64,000 bases of DNA, taken from Thalassobacillus devorans MSP14. GTDB taxonomy: Bacteria > Bacillota > Bacilli > Bacillales > Halobacillaceae. Below, piece after piece: positions 27,499-36,922 of the stretch. The stretch lies in the NCBI RefSeq assembly GCF_000496835.1, contig NZ_KI543236.1:645636-709635 (forward strand), written 5' to 3'. The notes beneath the pieces were generated by a model that worked only from the letters and a program-made list of their open reading frames with translations, had not been told where the DNA came from and made no database searches. The first letter of the stretch is position 1, and each line of letters opens with the position of its first letter. Position numbers and translations under genes: made by a program.

Positions 27499-28500
27499 CT
27501 ATTGTCCTCCCCCGTTACTGGCAGATGAGGAGGCGGCGGTTGCGGCGTATACTCCTGCCAGGGTTGCGGCCTGCTGGGCTTGAATAATAGTTTCCAGGGC
27601 TGTAAACAGTCCTGTTTGAAGCGTGTTTGCCTCTCTTAGCTGATGGCTAACCGATATGTTAATTGCCACTTTTACATTCATGTCTTTATGCCATCGGAAG
27701 GAAGGTTCCTGGTCAAGTGCCTGCTTGAAGTCGAGAATTTCTTTTACCATGTTTGCATCATCGCTAAGGAATGCGATCAGTCCGGCTTCCGGGTAAAGTA
27801 AACTTTTAAAGCGGATCTCCGACTTTTTTAATGCTTGTGACGTGGTGATGGTGCGCTCCACTAACTCGTCTGGTGTATGATCCTCATCCAGCGCCAGTAT
27901 ATGACTTAAAAATTGAAGGTGGTTGCCCTTCCAAAAGCCTTGGCGATTGAGCGAACGATAGATATACTCGATCTGGCCAATGAGTGATTCCATTTCTTCT
28001 CCCCGGTGAGCAAGTAATGCAGCGAGCGGATAATCATCGTTTGAAGTGAGGAATGGATGTTCCTTTTTCATTAACCGATGTATCGAAACCGCACGTTCCA
28101 CTTTTTCTGGGTAGTCAGGCTTTTCCTGATTATCCTGCATCAGTGCAACAGCAGCGAGGTAGGTATATTGGGAACGGTTAAATCCGCTGCGGACCATAGT
28201 TTCATAGACTTGCATCATGTCTTGAAACGCGTGGAATGGATCATCAAAACGTGTATCAAGCATAGCAGCTACAGAGTATCGAAGCGGTGAGTTCAAGTAG
28301 GAAAACATGCTTGCTTCTTTTTTTATGGTTTCCGAAAGTTTTACATAACGGTCGATATCAAATTTACGTTCACTGGTCACATAGACGGCCGCCACCATCA
28401 TGACAATCTTTTTATCGGTCCATTTCATCTCTTTTCTCAACTGTTCATACACGTCCACGTAGTTATCTTTCCATAATTCGAGTTGCGTAGATAGTGCCAA
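27499..28500 (-). CDS. DUF4003-like family protein, intact copy
   Basis: A 333-residue soluble, mostly helical protein of unknown function, starting at TTG behind AGAGGGGGAG. It resembles Bacillus proteins annotated DUF4003 (name from memory). Notable stretches: KKIVMMVAAVYVTSE, SIHRLMKKEHPFLTSNDDYPLAALLA, LVERT, and a low-complexity end (AATAASSSASNGGGQ). The paralogue at 5326-6311 is very similar but broken, so this copy is presumably the functional one. Neighbours offer no clue. Confidence 0.8.
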   Translation of the reverse strand: MALSTQLELWKDNYVDVYEQLRKEMKWTDKKIVMMVAAVYVTSERKFDIDRYVKLSETIKKEASMFSYLNSPLRYSVAAMLDTRFDDPFHAFQDMMQVYETMVRSGFNRSQYTYLAAVALMQDNQEKPDYPEKVERAVSIHRLMKKEHPFLTSNDDYPLAALLAHRGEEMESLIGQIEYIYRSLNRQGFWKGNHLQFLSHILALDEDHTPDELVERTITTSQALKKSEIRFKSLLYPEAGLIAFLSDDANMVKEILDFKQALDQEPSFRWHKDMNVKVAINISVSHQLREANTLQTGLFTALETIIQAQQAATLAGVYAATAASSSASNGGGQ

Positions 28501-28640
28501 ATTTGCTCCCCCTCTAAAATGGTTGATTATCTTTTCTACGGATAAGGAACCGCAAAAGTTTCTTCTTATAGAGGAAAAATTACCCTTTCAGAGAAATAGA
28601 TATAGGTACGGTGTAAAACATTAGAAAGGAGGAGGTAGCG

Positions 28641-29120
28641 ATGGAAAAAGTTAACTCTGTCACGTTAAAAGGGGTAAGAGAATTCGAAGAAAAGAAATTA
28701 GTGGGATTTCGTGTGGTTTGTGAAGATATGGCAGGTTATGGCGAAGAGATTCCAAAAGCATCGATGGCATTAGAAAGACGTAAAAATGAGATGAAACAAC
28801 TCGTTGACCCAGTTAAACTGATCGGGGCATTTAAAGCTGCAGAGACGACCGAAGAGGATGATGGATACTGGGTCTGTTATGAGGTTCATGATTTTGAGAA
28901 CATTCCTGCAGGGATGGTCACTCTAGTTGTTCCTACGCAGAAGTACGCGGTGCTGAATTTTAAAGGGCATGCTACAGAGATCTTCAAAGTATATTCTCAT
29001 CTGCATCAATGGATAGAAGAAAATGGATTTACGAGAGTGCCAGACAAGTGGTCATTAGAAATCTATTCGAAATGGACGGAAAGTGAAGATATTGTGGATT
29101 TATGTGATCCGATCAGGTAG
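28641..29120 (+). CDS. GyrI-like / effector-binding domain protein
   Basis: A 159-residue stand-alone small-molecule binding domain of the type found at the C-terminus of AraC/Rob and BmrR regulators (GyrI-like, SOUL-related fold). Seen: VTLKGVREFEEKKLVGFRVVC at the start, YWVCYEVHDFENIPAGMVTLVVPTQKYAVLNFKG in the middle, LEIYSKW near the end. No DNA-binding domain. GGAGGAGG precedes the ATG. Such proteins may bind or sequester toxic ligands; function not established. Confidence 0.8.
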   Translation: MEKVNSVTLKGVREFEEKKLVGFRVVCEDMAGYGEEIPKASMALERRKNEMKQLVDPVKLIGAFKAAETTEEDDGYWVCYEVHDFENIPAGMVTLVVPTQKYAVLNFKGHATEIFKVYSHLHQWIEENGFTRVPDKWSLEIYSKWTESEDIVDLCDPIR

Positions 29121-29220
29121 TTGTTTAGTTGAACGAAAGAGTAAATCAAGCAGGAGGAGATAAATAGGGTGAAAAGTATGGTGTGAAGATTAGTATTCCA
29201 TTAGGTAAAGGTGGTATTTT

Positions 29221-29595
29221 TTGTTGAAGTCGTTTCTTGAACAAGTTCATTATATTAGAATACCTGTGAGAGATTTAGATTTGTCAGCTAAATGGTATAG
29301 CGAAATATTAGGGCTTACATTGTTATCCATTACTGAAGATCCATTTGCCATTATTAAAGTGCATGATGGTCCGTTCTTACTTATTTTAGTGCCTACTAAA
29401 GATGATACATATGCACATTTTAAAATGGATGAGGAACCAGCTTTTATTATCGGCTTTACTAGTCCTGAATTAGCTGAATTTCACCAGCACCTAATGGATA
29501 ACGATGTGAAGGTGGATGATATAAAAGAAGAAAATGGCCATGCCTTTTTTCATTTTTATGATCCCAGTGGTAATAAGCTTCAAGTACACTGGTAG
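29221..29595 (+). CDS. VOC (glyoxalase/bleomycin resistance) family protein
   Basis: A 124-residue vicinal-oxygen-chelate fold protein: two beta-alpha-beta-beta-beta modules, first with FLEQVHYIRIPVRDLDLSAKWYSEILGL, second with PEPAFIIGF-like and HAFFHFYDPSGNKLQVHW. Start at a TTG (29221 or the adjacent 29224) with AAAGGTGG before it. Metal-ligand candidates are His in the first strand and the final Gln/His; substrate cannot be told. Confidence 0.82.
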   Translation: MLKSFLEQVHYIRIPVRDLDLSAKWYSEILGLTLLSITEDPFAIIKVHDGPFLLILVPTKDDTYAHFKMDEEPAFIIGFTSPELAEFHQHLMDNDVKVDDIKEENGHAFFHFYDPSGNKLQVHW

Positions 29596-29704
29596 GAGAT
29601 TAGGCGCGACACCCCAGGTCCTCCAGATTTTGTAAGTTTGATTTTAAGCTGGCTGAAAAGGGTATTGTTTCTTTATCTATATATTTTGACTAGGGGGATG
29701 GGCT

Positions 29705-30259
29705 ATGAAGATCTATACGATTGGGCATTCCGCTCACGATGAAGAACAATTTCTTGCGATGCTTGAAGCGGGTGATATCGAATCTGTGGCAGATATTCGA
29801 GCGTTTCCTGCCAGCCGGAAGTTCCCTCAGTTTCATCAGAATAATCTGAAAAAATGGTTGAAGGAAGCAGGCATTAAATATGGGCATTATCCACTTCTCG
29901 GCGGCAGAAGGAGCCGATCCGGCGAAATTGGAGAGGATCTTAATACGGGGTGGAACAATCGCTCGTTTCATAATTATGCCGATTACACATTGACGGATGA
30001 ATTTCAGAAAGGGCTCGATGAACTGAAGTCCGCAGCTGAAGGGGAAAATGTGGTATATATGTGTTCCGAGCGGCATCCTGCAAGATGCCATCGCTTGCTG
30101 ATCAGTAATTGGCTGCAGGCGAATGGCTGGGAAGTATTTCATATTCTGGAAGGTTCTAAGGGAAAGCCCGAGCTTGTTGGGCATGAATTGGGAAAATGGG
30201 GTGCGATGCCGATTGTGGAAGCGGATGGGACGGTCGTCTATCCGGATCTTGCTGAGTAG
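29705..30259 (+). CDS. DUF488 family protein
   Basis: A 184-residue DUF488 protein. N-terminus MKIYTIGHSAHDEEQFLAML and VADIRAFPASRKFPQF, then NLKKWLKEAGIKYGHYPLLGGRR, and the conserved Cys/His motif YMCSERHPARCHRLLIS. The CxxxxxxxxCHR pattern is seen across the family and resembles the site of rhodanese/phosphatase-like enzymes; function unknown. AGGGGGATGG before the ATG. Confidence 0.88.
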   Translation: MKIYTIGHSAHDEEQFLAMLEAGDIESVADIRAFPASRKFPQFHQNNLKKWLKEAGIKYGHYPLLGGRRSRSGEIGEDLNTGWNNRSFHNYADYTLTDEFQKGLDELKSAAEGENVVYMCSERHPARCHRLLISNWLQANGWEVFHILEGSKGKPELVGHELGKWGAMPIVEADGTVVYPDLAE

Positions 30260-30287
30260 TTTTTATCAGGGAGGAAGGGGGAGGTCA

Positions 30288-30538
30288 GTGCTGCCGTTTT
30301 TGAAACGGCGATTGGCTGGCGGCTGAAGCGGAAATATTGGGGTAGAGGGTATACAACCGAGGCAGCTAAAAAGATTTTGGATTATGCTTTTGATACAGTG
30401 GGTTTACAAAGGGTAGGAGCTGATATCCATGGGCACAATATCGGCTCCATCCGGGTCGCAGAAAAAATTGGACTAAGGCTGGAAAATGCGCAGGAACCTC
30501 CCTATATTAGGTACGTCTGTGATAACAATAATTTTTAA
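30288..30538 (+). pseudogene. RimJ/RimL-type GNAT fragment lacking its N-terminus
   Basis: The frame ending at 30538 encodes the C-terminal ~80 residues of a GNAT: IGWRLKRKYWGRGYTTEAAKKILDYAF then RVGADIHGHNIGSIRVAEKIGL. No in-frame start codon exists between the upstream TAG (at the DUF488 stop region) and the homology, and the N-terminal half is absent, so this is a 3' remnant of a deleted gene. Confidence 0.8.
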
Positions 30539-30553
30539 GAGGAAGATGCAGCA

Positions 30554-31108
30554 ATGAAAACAGAAAAAGAAAAGATGCTGGCAGGGGAAATGTATGACCC
30601 TGCTGACCCAGTACTTGTAAAAGAACGCGAAGAAGCAAGACGCAAGGTGAGGTTATACAATCAAACCCAGGAAACGGAAGGGGAAGAAAGGGCCAGGCTG
30701 TTGCATGATCTGCTTGGTTCTGCCGGGGAAAACGTGTTTATGGAACCGACGATTCGTTTCGATTACGGGAAAAACACCCACGTAGGCGATAACTTTTTTG
30801 CAAATTTTGATTGTATCATCCTGGATGTTTGTGAAGTACGGTTCGGCGATAATTGCCTGCTTGCACCGAGCGTACAAGTCTATACGGCCACACACCCGCT
30901 CGATTCCGGAGAGCGGAATTCTGGAAAAGAATATGCAAAGCCGATCACCTTTGGAGATAATGTTTGGGTTGGCGGGAATGCTGTCATTAACCCTGGGGTG
31001 ACGGTCGGTGATAATGCTGTCATTGCCTCGGGAGCCGTAGTGACCAAAGATGTACCAGCGAATGTGGTGGTCGGCGGCAATCCGGCCAAGGTAATTAAAC
31101 AAATCTGA
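30554..31108 (+). CDS. maa: maltose O-acetyltransferase family protein
   Basis: A left-handed beta-helix (hexapeptide repeat) acetyltransferase that acetylates sugars such as maltose and glucose; its physiological role is unclear. 184 residues: N-terminal Mac domain ([17 protein letters not shown]), then hexapeptide turns with the catalytic His region [21 protein letters not shown], and the closing [33 protein letters not shown]-type ending. GAGGAAG precedes the ATG. Transcribed alone with a terminator. Confidence 0.93.
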   Translation: MKTEKEKMLAGEMYDPADPVLVKEREEARRKVRLYNQTQETEGEERARLLHDLLGSAGENVFMEPTIRFDYGKNTHVGDNFFANFDCIILDVCEVRFGDNCLLAPSVQVYTATHPLDSGERNSGKEYAKPITFGDNVWVGGNAVINPGVTVGDNAVIASGAVVTKDVPANVVVGGNPAKVIKQI

Positions 31109-31118
31109 TTCAGCAGGA

Positions 31119-31148
31119 TAGAGCCTGAACATACGGGCTCTTTTTTTA
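31119..31148 (+). terminator. terminator of maa
   Basis: GAGCC (31121-31125) pairs with GGCTC (31136-31140), followed by seven T. Confidence 0.75.
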
Positions 31149-31261
31149 CGGATTGCAGGGTGGTAGGTCCTAAGGCGATATGTCAGCCAGTCAGGGAGGT
31201 ATAGGTGGCAGCCGACCGGGTTAAATCAGATGTAGTTGCGTTAAAGAAGCATAGTTTCCTA

Positions 31262-31300
31262 TTCAAAAAGTGCCTGCTCCCAAATAGGTGAGCAGGCACT
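31262..31300 (-). terminator. terminator of the EamA gene
   Basis: AGTGCCTGCTC (31269-31279) and GAGCAGGCACT (31290-31300) form a perfect 11-bp stem; on the minus strand TTTTTGAA follows. Confidence 0.85.
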
Positions 31301-31306
31301 AAAGGA

Positions 31307-32227
31307 TCAGGATGTATTCCTGTTATAAGCGGCAGTCCGGTATTTCTTCATCAGATGCCTTCTGCCGAGTACATTGATCGTGATCACACCTAACAAGGCG
31401 ACAGCTCCACCGATGAGCGATAACGTAGTAGGAAGTTCGTTCAGCCAGACCCATCCAAAAAAGACGGCGACGGCGGGCTCCAGGTACATCATGCTTGTGA
31501 CCGAGCTGGCATTTCCGAGCGACAGGGCGGTCGACCAGGTCACATAAGCGACGCCTGCCGGGAAGATACCGACATAGATCGCAGCGAGGTTCGCTTCCAA
31601 TGTCGCCTGTTGAAGGGTCTCAAACAGACCGGGGCTGAAGATGAAAAAGGGAATGGTCCCGGCCCAGGTTACGTAAGCGGTCAATTCGATCGGCTTGTAG
31701 CGACGGAAGAACGGTTTCTGGAACACGAAAAAAATCGATGTTGCTACCGTTGCCATCACTAACAGTATGGCCCCGGGAGACAGGGTGAAGCCTGATCCGG
31801 AAGAGCCGATCGTGATCAGCAGGATACCGATAAATCCGATGCCAAGTCCAATCCAGCCGAACGTGCCGAGCTTTTCTTTTAACGCGATGACGGCAATAAT
31901 TGCGGTGAAAATTGGCGCAGCTCCGATCAGCATGCCGGCGGTGCCGGAAGAGACAGTGATTTCACCGAAAGTAACGCCGATATGATAGATGCTGATGCCG
32001 ACAAATCCTAGTGACAAAAGCGGGAGGATATCTTTTTTTAAAGGCAGTTTGAATTTCACACCGGGCCACAAGGCATAGACCGCAAACAAGCTGGATGCGA
32101 TGAAGTAACGGAATAGAACCAGGTGCCCTGCGGTGTAGCCGCCGTGAAGGCTGGCGCGGATCGCTGCGAACGTTGAACCCCAGATCAGTACAGTGATAAA
32201 TGCTAATGTGAATGCCTGTTTGTTCAT
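31307..32227 (-). CDS. EamA/DMT-superfamily transporter
   Basis: A 306-residue, ten-helix membrane protein of two EamA repeats (ITVLIWGSTFAAIRASLHGGYTAGHLVLFRYFIASS at the start; second repeat from about 145). Typical GTAGMLIGAAPIFTAIIAVIALKEKL and MYLEPAVAVFFGWVWLNELP motifs. Substrate unknown; relatives export amino acids or drugs. Downstream, by 25 bases, of another DMT exporter gene on the same strand, so the two likely form an operon under the divergent XRE-cupin regulator. Confidence 0.88.
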   Translation of the reverse strand: MNKQAFTLAFITVLIWGSTFAAIRASLHGGYTAGHLVLFRYFIASSLFAVYALWPGVKFKLPLKKDILPLLSLGFVGISIYHIGVTFGEITVSSGTAGMLIGAAPIFTAIIAVIALKEKLGTFGWIGLGIGFIGILLITIGSSGSGFTLSPGAILLVMATVATSIFFVFQKPFFRRYKPIELTAYVTWAGTIPFFIFSPGLFETLQQATLEANLAAIYVGIFPAGVAYVTWSTALSLGNASSVTSMMYLEPAVAVFFGWVWLNELPTTLSLIGGAVALLGVITINVLGRRHLMKKYRTAAYNRNTS

Positions 32228-32251
32228 GACAGCAACCTCCTGACTAATGAA

Positions 32252-33235
32252 TCATGCTCCGTGTGATACCTGTTTGGTTTCCTTGACGGCGGGAGCCGGG
32301 CTCTTTTTTGTAAAATAGCTGTGCAGCGCCATCCCGGTAATGATGATTGCGAGTCCTGCCAAGGCAATACCTTGCGGGAACGGAGCAGACAGCAGCCAGG
32401 TCTCCCCGAGCAGGACGAACAATACCTGGGTGGACTGTGTCGCTTCGACGGCAGCGAGCTTCCCTTGATTTTTCCTCGCCCGGTCCGTCGCTATAAAAAA
32501 TAATGTCGTGGCGATGACACCGGAGCTGACTGCAACAATGAACGTCTGCAGCAGCTGGCTGCTGGATGGTGTGCCGGCCGTGGCCCAGCCAGTTGCAGCA
32601 ATGATCAGCCAAAAAGGGAGGCTGGCGAGCGTCATGCCAAGCACCCGTTGAAATGTATCGAGTCTCCCGCCGCACACCTCCATCATTTTCCGATTGCCAA
32701 GGGGATATGCAAAAGCCGCTACAACAACCGGAAGCACGCCGATTACCATTTCATAAAACGTCAGCTCTCCTGCTTTTTGCACCTGGATCAAGGCAACTCC
32801 GAACAGAATAAACAAGGAAAACAGCAGGGCCCGTACCTCCAGTTTGTTCCGTACTCTGACAGAGCCTTCCGGAGTTTCGATCGTTTTGTGAAAAAGCGGG
32901 CCAAGCAGCGCTCCGGCGACAATCGTCATTTGCCAGGTACCAGCGACAAGCCACCCGGGACCATAGGCAGCCGCATAGGTGAGCGGAGCGTAAAACAAGC
33001 CAAATCCGACAAAGCTCCAGCCGACCCATGGCAAAGGATTGCGTTTTAATTCGTCTATCACTTGCCTGCCGTTCTTCCGAAGAAGTACAATTAGAATTAA
33101 AAACGGTACCATAAAAAGAAAACGCAGCGATGAACTCCATAACCAGCTGCCACCTGACAGCTCCATGGAGCGGTTTAAAATGAAGGTCACCGCAAAGAAG
33201 ACAGACGCCACGATCCCGATCAGTATTTCTTTCAT
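32252..33235 (-). CDS. EmrE-like multidrug resistance efflux transporter (DMT)
   Basis: A 327-residue ten-helix DMT protein starting at ATG 33235 with GCGGGG before it; the open frame continues upstream to 33631 but that part is the other strand of the regulator gene. Motifs: AVTFILNRSMELSGGSWLWSSSLRFLFM at the N-terminus, AYGPGWLVAGTWQMTIVAG, and the ATQSTQVLFVLLGETWLL motif of the PF13536 efflux family. It faces a divergent XRE-cupin gene across an AT-rich region with a candidate operator. Confidence 0.85.
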   Translation of the reverse strand: MKEILIGIVASVFFAVTFILNRSMELSGGSWLWSSSLRFLFMVPFLILIVLLRKNGRQVIDELKRNPLPWVGWSFVGFGLFYAPLTYAAAYGPGWLVAGTWQMTIVAGALLGPLFHKTIETPEGSVRVRNKLEVRALLFSLFILFGVALIQVQKAGELTFYEMVIGVLPVVVAAFAYPLGNRKMMEVCGGRLDTFQRVLGMTLASLPFWLIIAATGWATAGTPSSSQLLQTFIVAVSSGVIATTLFFIATDRARKNQGKLAAVEATQSTQVLFVLLGETWLLSAPFPQGIALAGLAIIITGMALHSYFTKKSPAPAVKETKQVSHGA

Positions 33236-33252
33236 ACCATCCCCGCTTTTTG

Positions 33253-33283
33253 GTTTATAAAGTATACTATATATTCTATAAAC
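33253..33283. promoter_or_regulatory. candidate operator between EmrE-like and XRE-cupin genes
   Basis: GTTTATA (33253-33259) and TATAAAC (33277-33283) are inverted repeats around an almost symmetric AT-rich core. They fall where promoters for both divergent genes must lie, making an XRE repressor site likely. Confidence 0.5.
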
Positions 33284-33338
33284 TATATTATACATATATT
33301 CATAGTAGTTGACTAGGAAATCAGGAAGGAGAAAACCA

Positions 33339-33917
33339 GTGGACGAGAACCAGTCAGAAGTGGAAAAGCTAGCAAAACAAGTAGGTTCCACATTACGAAG
33401 CATTCGAAAAGAAAAAGGAATCAGCCTCCAGCAGCTTGGGGAACAGACAGGAGTGAGCGCGCTGACCCTTGGCAACATCGAGCGGGGCGAAGCCAATCCG
33501 TCGCTTGCGGTGATTTGGAAAATAGCGAATGGCTTAAGAATTCCGATTTCGATGCTGTTGAATGAGCAGCAGGAAGTGAAAATCTCCCGTAACCATGAAG
33601 GCAACCGGGTGCTGAGTGACGACGAAGCCATCCGCCTCGAGCCGATGTTTGATACATCGGGTTATGGCTCGATGGAGATTCACCGCGCTTTTTTAAAAGG
33701 GAATGAAGAGTATAAACCCGGAGCCCACCAGCCGGGCGTGGTCGAGTATGTAACCGTGATGGAAGGAGAAGTGCAGGTGAAAGTCGATGATGACACCTAT
33801 CACCTATACGCATATGATTCGATCAAGTTTAAAGGCGACAGGGAGCACGCTTACATCAATCCGACCGGCCAGGTCGCAGTACTACATTTCGTTATGACAT
33901 ATGCCCAGTCCCGATAA
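33339..33917 (+). CDS. XRE-family regulator with C-terminal cupin
   Basis: A 192-residue regulator: helix-turn-helix at about residues 10-65 (LAKQVGSTLRSIRKEKGISLQQLGEQTGVSALTLGNIERGEANPS) and a double-stranded beta-helix cupin at about 110-185 (HQPGVVEYVTVMEGEVQVKVDDDTYHLYAYDSIKFKGDREHAYINP). Start at GTG 33339 since AAGGAGAAAA stands before it. The type often represses a neighbouring exporter or metabolic gene; the divergent DMT pair is the probable target. Confidence 0.88.
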   Translation: MDENQSEVEKLAKQVGSTLRSIRKEKGISLQQLGEQTGVSALTLGNIERGEANPSLAVIWKIANGLRIPISMLLNEQQEVKISRNHEGNRVLSDDEAIRLEPMFDTSGYGSMEIHRAFLKGNEEYKPGAHQPGVVEYVTVMEGEVQVKVDDDTYHLYAYDSIKFKGDREHAYINPTGQVAVLHFVMTYAQSR

Positions 33918-34144
33918 GGCGGCCGCATGCGCTTATCAGAAGTACTTGGAGACAATCCGGTTTTTTATTTAGTACGCAATCGAAAAGAAGTTTCCTGAGC
34001 CGATGCATGCTATACTCTAATAAATCCAGCCTGTTCATTAAAGCAATTCCTAGGGGAAGGGTCTGGGAGAAAATGCTTGCCAATCAAATGAAAGTAGTGG
34101 ATTATGGATAAGTATGTCATTTTATTTCAGTTATGGAGGATGCT

Positions 34145-35608
34145 ATGGAAACACAGCTTAATAGAAAAATCATTCTTATTACATTTATGATTGGTGCTTT
34201 CTTTGCCGTTTTAAATGAGACCCTGCTCAATATTGCCTTAACAGAACTGATGGTTGTATTCGACCTTGAGGCTGCAACGGTACAGTGGATGGCTACGGGC
34301 TTCATGCTCGTAATGGGGGTGCTGATGCCGATTTCTGCGCTGCTGATTCAGTGGTTTACCACCAGGCAGATGTTCATCGGAGTCATGTCGGTCTTTTTAG
34401 CAGGCACGATAATAGCTGCATCTGCCATTAATTTTTCCATGCTGTTGACAGGGAGAATGATCCAGGCCGTTGGAACGGGTCTATTGATTCCGGTCATTAT
34501 GAACGCACTTTTGCTGCTCTATCCTCCGGAGGTGCGCGGCAGAATCATGGGAACATTCGGACTTGTCATCATGTTCGCCCCTGCCATCGGGCCGACACTG
34601 TCCGGTGTGATTGTAGACTTTTTAGGATGGCGCTGGTTGTTCATCACGGTCATTCCTTTTGCTATCTTTTCTATCCTTTTTGGCATAAAGTACTTACAAA
34701 ATGTTGGAGAAGTAACCCGCCCCAAGGCGGACGTCCTGTCGATCGTTCTTTCATCGATCGGAATTGGAGGGATAGTCTATGGATTCAGTAGTGCCGGGGA
34801 AAGTGGGGAAGGATTTTCATCTGTTACCATTCTCTCAATCCTGGGGATCAGCTTCATAAGTTTACTCCTCTTTGTTGTTCGCCAGTTGAAAATTGACGAA
34901 CCTTTGCTGGATGTCCGTGTTTTTACCTACAAAAGTTATGCAAGAGGCATCATTATTTTTGTGATTGTCATCATGGCGATGTTTGCATCAGAAATCGTCA
35001 TGCCGATGTATTTACAAGGGCCACTCGGTTACTCAGCGAAAGTAGCTGGATTGCTGCTCTTGCCAGGAGCTTTATTGAATGGATTGATGTCCCCGGTCAT
35101 GGGAACGTTATTTGATAAATTCGGTCCAAGAAAGCTGATTATACCGGGAACGGTTGTATTAACAGGAGTCATGATCTTCTTCAGTAACCTTGGGCCTGCC
35201 ATTCCGATCTGGATCTTCATATTTTCCTATATGGTACTGATGCTTTCGGTTTCAGCGATATTAATGCCGGCGCAAACAAATGCCTTGAATGAACTGCCGA
35301 AACATTTATACCCTCATGGCACGGCAATTGCCAATACATTACAGCCGATTGGGGGCGCGCTTGGCGTATCGATCTTCGTCAGTATCATGAGCCAGGGACA
35401 GAATAATTATCTGAATGAACAATCTGGTGCGGTTACGGCAAAGCTTATGGACCAGGCCATGATCATTGGTGTGCACCATGCTTATTGGTTTGCGCTTGCA
35501 TTAAGTATTGGAGCGTTTATCATCGCTTTATATATCAGAAAAGCGAGTGCCCCTGATTTTGAGCCGGAAGGAACTGAACATAGAAAAGAAGACCTTTCTT
35601 TTTCATAG
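34145..35608 (+). CDS. MDR-type MFS transporter, 14 helices (DHA2, LmrB-like)
   Basis: A 487-residue drug:H+ antiporter of the EmrB/QacA branch. Signature segments: FMIGAFFAVLNETLLNIALTELM, VQWMATGFMLVMGVLMP, the GRMIQAVGTGLLIPVIMN antiporter motif C region, and GPTLSGVIVDFLGWRWLF. ATG at 34145 with GGAGG before it is preferred to 34133, which would overlap that site. Substrates unknown. Ends at a bidirectional terminator shared with the aminotransferase gene. Confidence 0.9.
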   Translation: METQLNRKIILITFMIGAFFAVLNETLLNIALTELMVVFDLEAATVQWMATGFMLVMGVLMPISALLIQWFTTRQMFIGVMSVFLAGTIIAASAINFSMLLTGRMIQAVGTGLLIPVIMNALLLLYPPEVRGRIMGTFGLVIMFAPAIGPTLSGVIVDFLGWRWLFITVIPFAIFSILFGIKYLQNVGEVTRPKADVLSIVLSSIGIGGIVYGFSSAGESGEGFSSVTILSILGISFISLLLFVVRQLKIDEPLLDVRVFTYKSYARGIIIFVIVIMAMFASEIVMPMYLQGPLGYSAKVAGLLLLPGALLNGLMSPVMGTLFDKFGPRKLIIPGTVVLTGVMIFFSNLGPAIPIWIFIFSYMVLMLSVSAILMPAQTNALNELPKHLYPHGTAIANTLQPIGGALGVSIFVSIMSQGQNNYLNEQSGAVTAKLMDQAMIIGVHHAYWFALALSIGAFIIALYIRKASAPDFEPEGTEHRKEDLSFS

Positions 35609-35670
35609 TCACTATCGGTCAGTTGCATATCAAAGCAGCATTTGAACGTACAAGAAGATTTTCTGTCAGC

Positions 35671-35717
35671 AAAAAGGTGCCTGCTCCTTCTACTTAGAGG
35701 GCAGGCACCTTTCTTTT
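35671..35717. terminator. bidirectional terminator between MFS gene and alaT
   Basis: AAAGGTGCCTGC pairs perfectly with GCAGGCACCTTT (35673-35684 with 35701-35712), T-run on the right and A-run on the left. Confidence 0.92.
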
Positions 35718-35728
35718 CAATAACTAAA

Positions 35729-36922
35729 TTAGCTGGTAGATTCTGATGATGCAGTTACCGGATTGATTCGCTTTTCTGTGAATCTCTTGATGCGCGTCAT
35801 CGCTTCATCCAGCTGCTTGATGGAGGTCGCGTAAGAACAGCGGATATAGCCTTCTCCACTGGCTCCGAAGACTTCTCCTGGTACGACGGCAACATGTTCT
35901 TCCTGAAGCAGCTGCTCGGCAAATTCCGCCGAGCTCAATCCAGTTGCTTTTATGGACGGGAAGGCGTAGAACGCTCCGCCAGGATTAGGACAGTCGAGCC
36001 CGATGTCATTCAAACTGCTGACGATCAGATTCCGTCGCTGTTTATAGCTTTCGAGCATGTGCTGGACACTTTCTTGTCCATTTTTCATCGCCTCTAATGC
36101 AGCGTGCTGAGCCATCGTTGGGGCACACATCATCGTGTACTGATGAATTTTTACCATGGCAGCGATGATTTCAGCAGGGCCGGCAGCATAGCCGAGTCGC
36201 CAGCCCGTCATGGCAAATGCCTTGGAGAACCCGCTGATTAAAATGGTCCGTTCCTTCATGTCACGAATGGCTGGAAAGCTGGTGTACGGCTCGTCATAAG
36301 TGAGCTCGGCATAGATTTCATCCGACAGGACGAGGAGGTCATGCTTTTCAATCACTTTCGCAAGTTTCTCTAACTCTATTTTCTCCAAAAAGGTACCTGT
36401 CGGGTTGTTCGGATTGCACAGCATGATCGCTTTCGTTTTTGGTGTAATGGCTGCCTCGATCTGTTCCGGCTGCACTTTAAAGTCATCTTCCGCTTTTGTT
36501 TGAATCGTGACTGGAGTTCCGCCAGCCAGGGTGATGGCCGGTACATAAGCAACAAAGCTCGGTTCAACGACGATCACTTCATCGCCTGGATTGACAATTG
36601 CCCGCAACGCGAGATCAATCGCCTGGCTTGCGCCAACGGAAACAATGACCTGGTCACTGGCATCATACGATAAGTCAAAACTTCGATGGAGATAGGCACT
36701 GATTTCTTCCCGAAGCTCCAGCATGCCGGCATTTTCGGTATAGGAGGTGTAGCCCTGTTCCAGCGCATGAAAGCTTTGTTCGATAAAACTCCACGGGGTG
36801 ACGAAATCCGGTTCCCCGACACCCAGGGAAATGACGTCATCCATCTGGGCCGCCAAATCAAAAAAACGGCGGATTCCGGATGGCTTCAGGTCTGCTACTT
36901 GTGTGGATAGATACTGATTCAT
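35729..36922 (-). CDS. alaT: aminotransferase class I, AlaT (YugH)-like
   Basis: PLP-dependent fold-type I aminotransferase, 397 residues. PLP lysine in ISGFSKAFAMTGWRLGY; Asn-Pro-Thr motif in NPNNPTGTFL; the Asp in LSDEIYAELTYD; N-terminal SGIRRFFDLAAQMDDVISLGVGEPDF. In B. subtilis the yugG-yugH pair has been linked to alanine synthesis (AlaR-AlaT). The identical gene order here, with an Lrp-type gene overlapping the start by 4 bases, supports the same role: pyruvate plus glutamate to alanine. Confidence 0.88.
   Translation of the reverse strand: MNQYLSTQVADLKPSGIRRFFDLAAQMDDVISLGVGEPDFVTPWSFIEQSFHALEQGYTSYTENAGMLELREEISAYLHRSFDLSYDASDQVIVSVGASQAIDLALRAIVNPGDEVIVVEPSFVAYVPAITLAGGTPVTIQTKAEDDFKVQPEQIEAAITPKTKAIMLCNPNNPTGTFLEKIELEKLAKVIEKHDLLVLSDEIYAELTYDEPYTSFPAIRDMKERTILISGFSKAFAMTGWRLGYAAGPAEIIAAMVKIHQYTMMCAPTMAQHAALEAMKNGQESVQHMLESYKQRRNLIVSSLNDIGLDCPNPGGAFYAFPSIKATGLSSAEFAEQLLQEEHVAVVPGEVFGASGEGYIRCSYATSIKQLDEAMTRIKRFTEKRINPVTASSESTS

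Noticed and set aside
33236-33631. N-terminal extension of the EmrE-like protein
   Set aside because: The extra frame is the opposite strand of the XRE-cupin gene; a good site and the first transmembrane helix begin at 33235.
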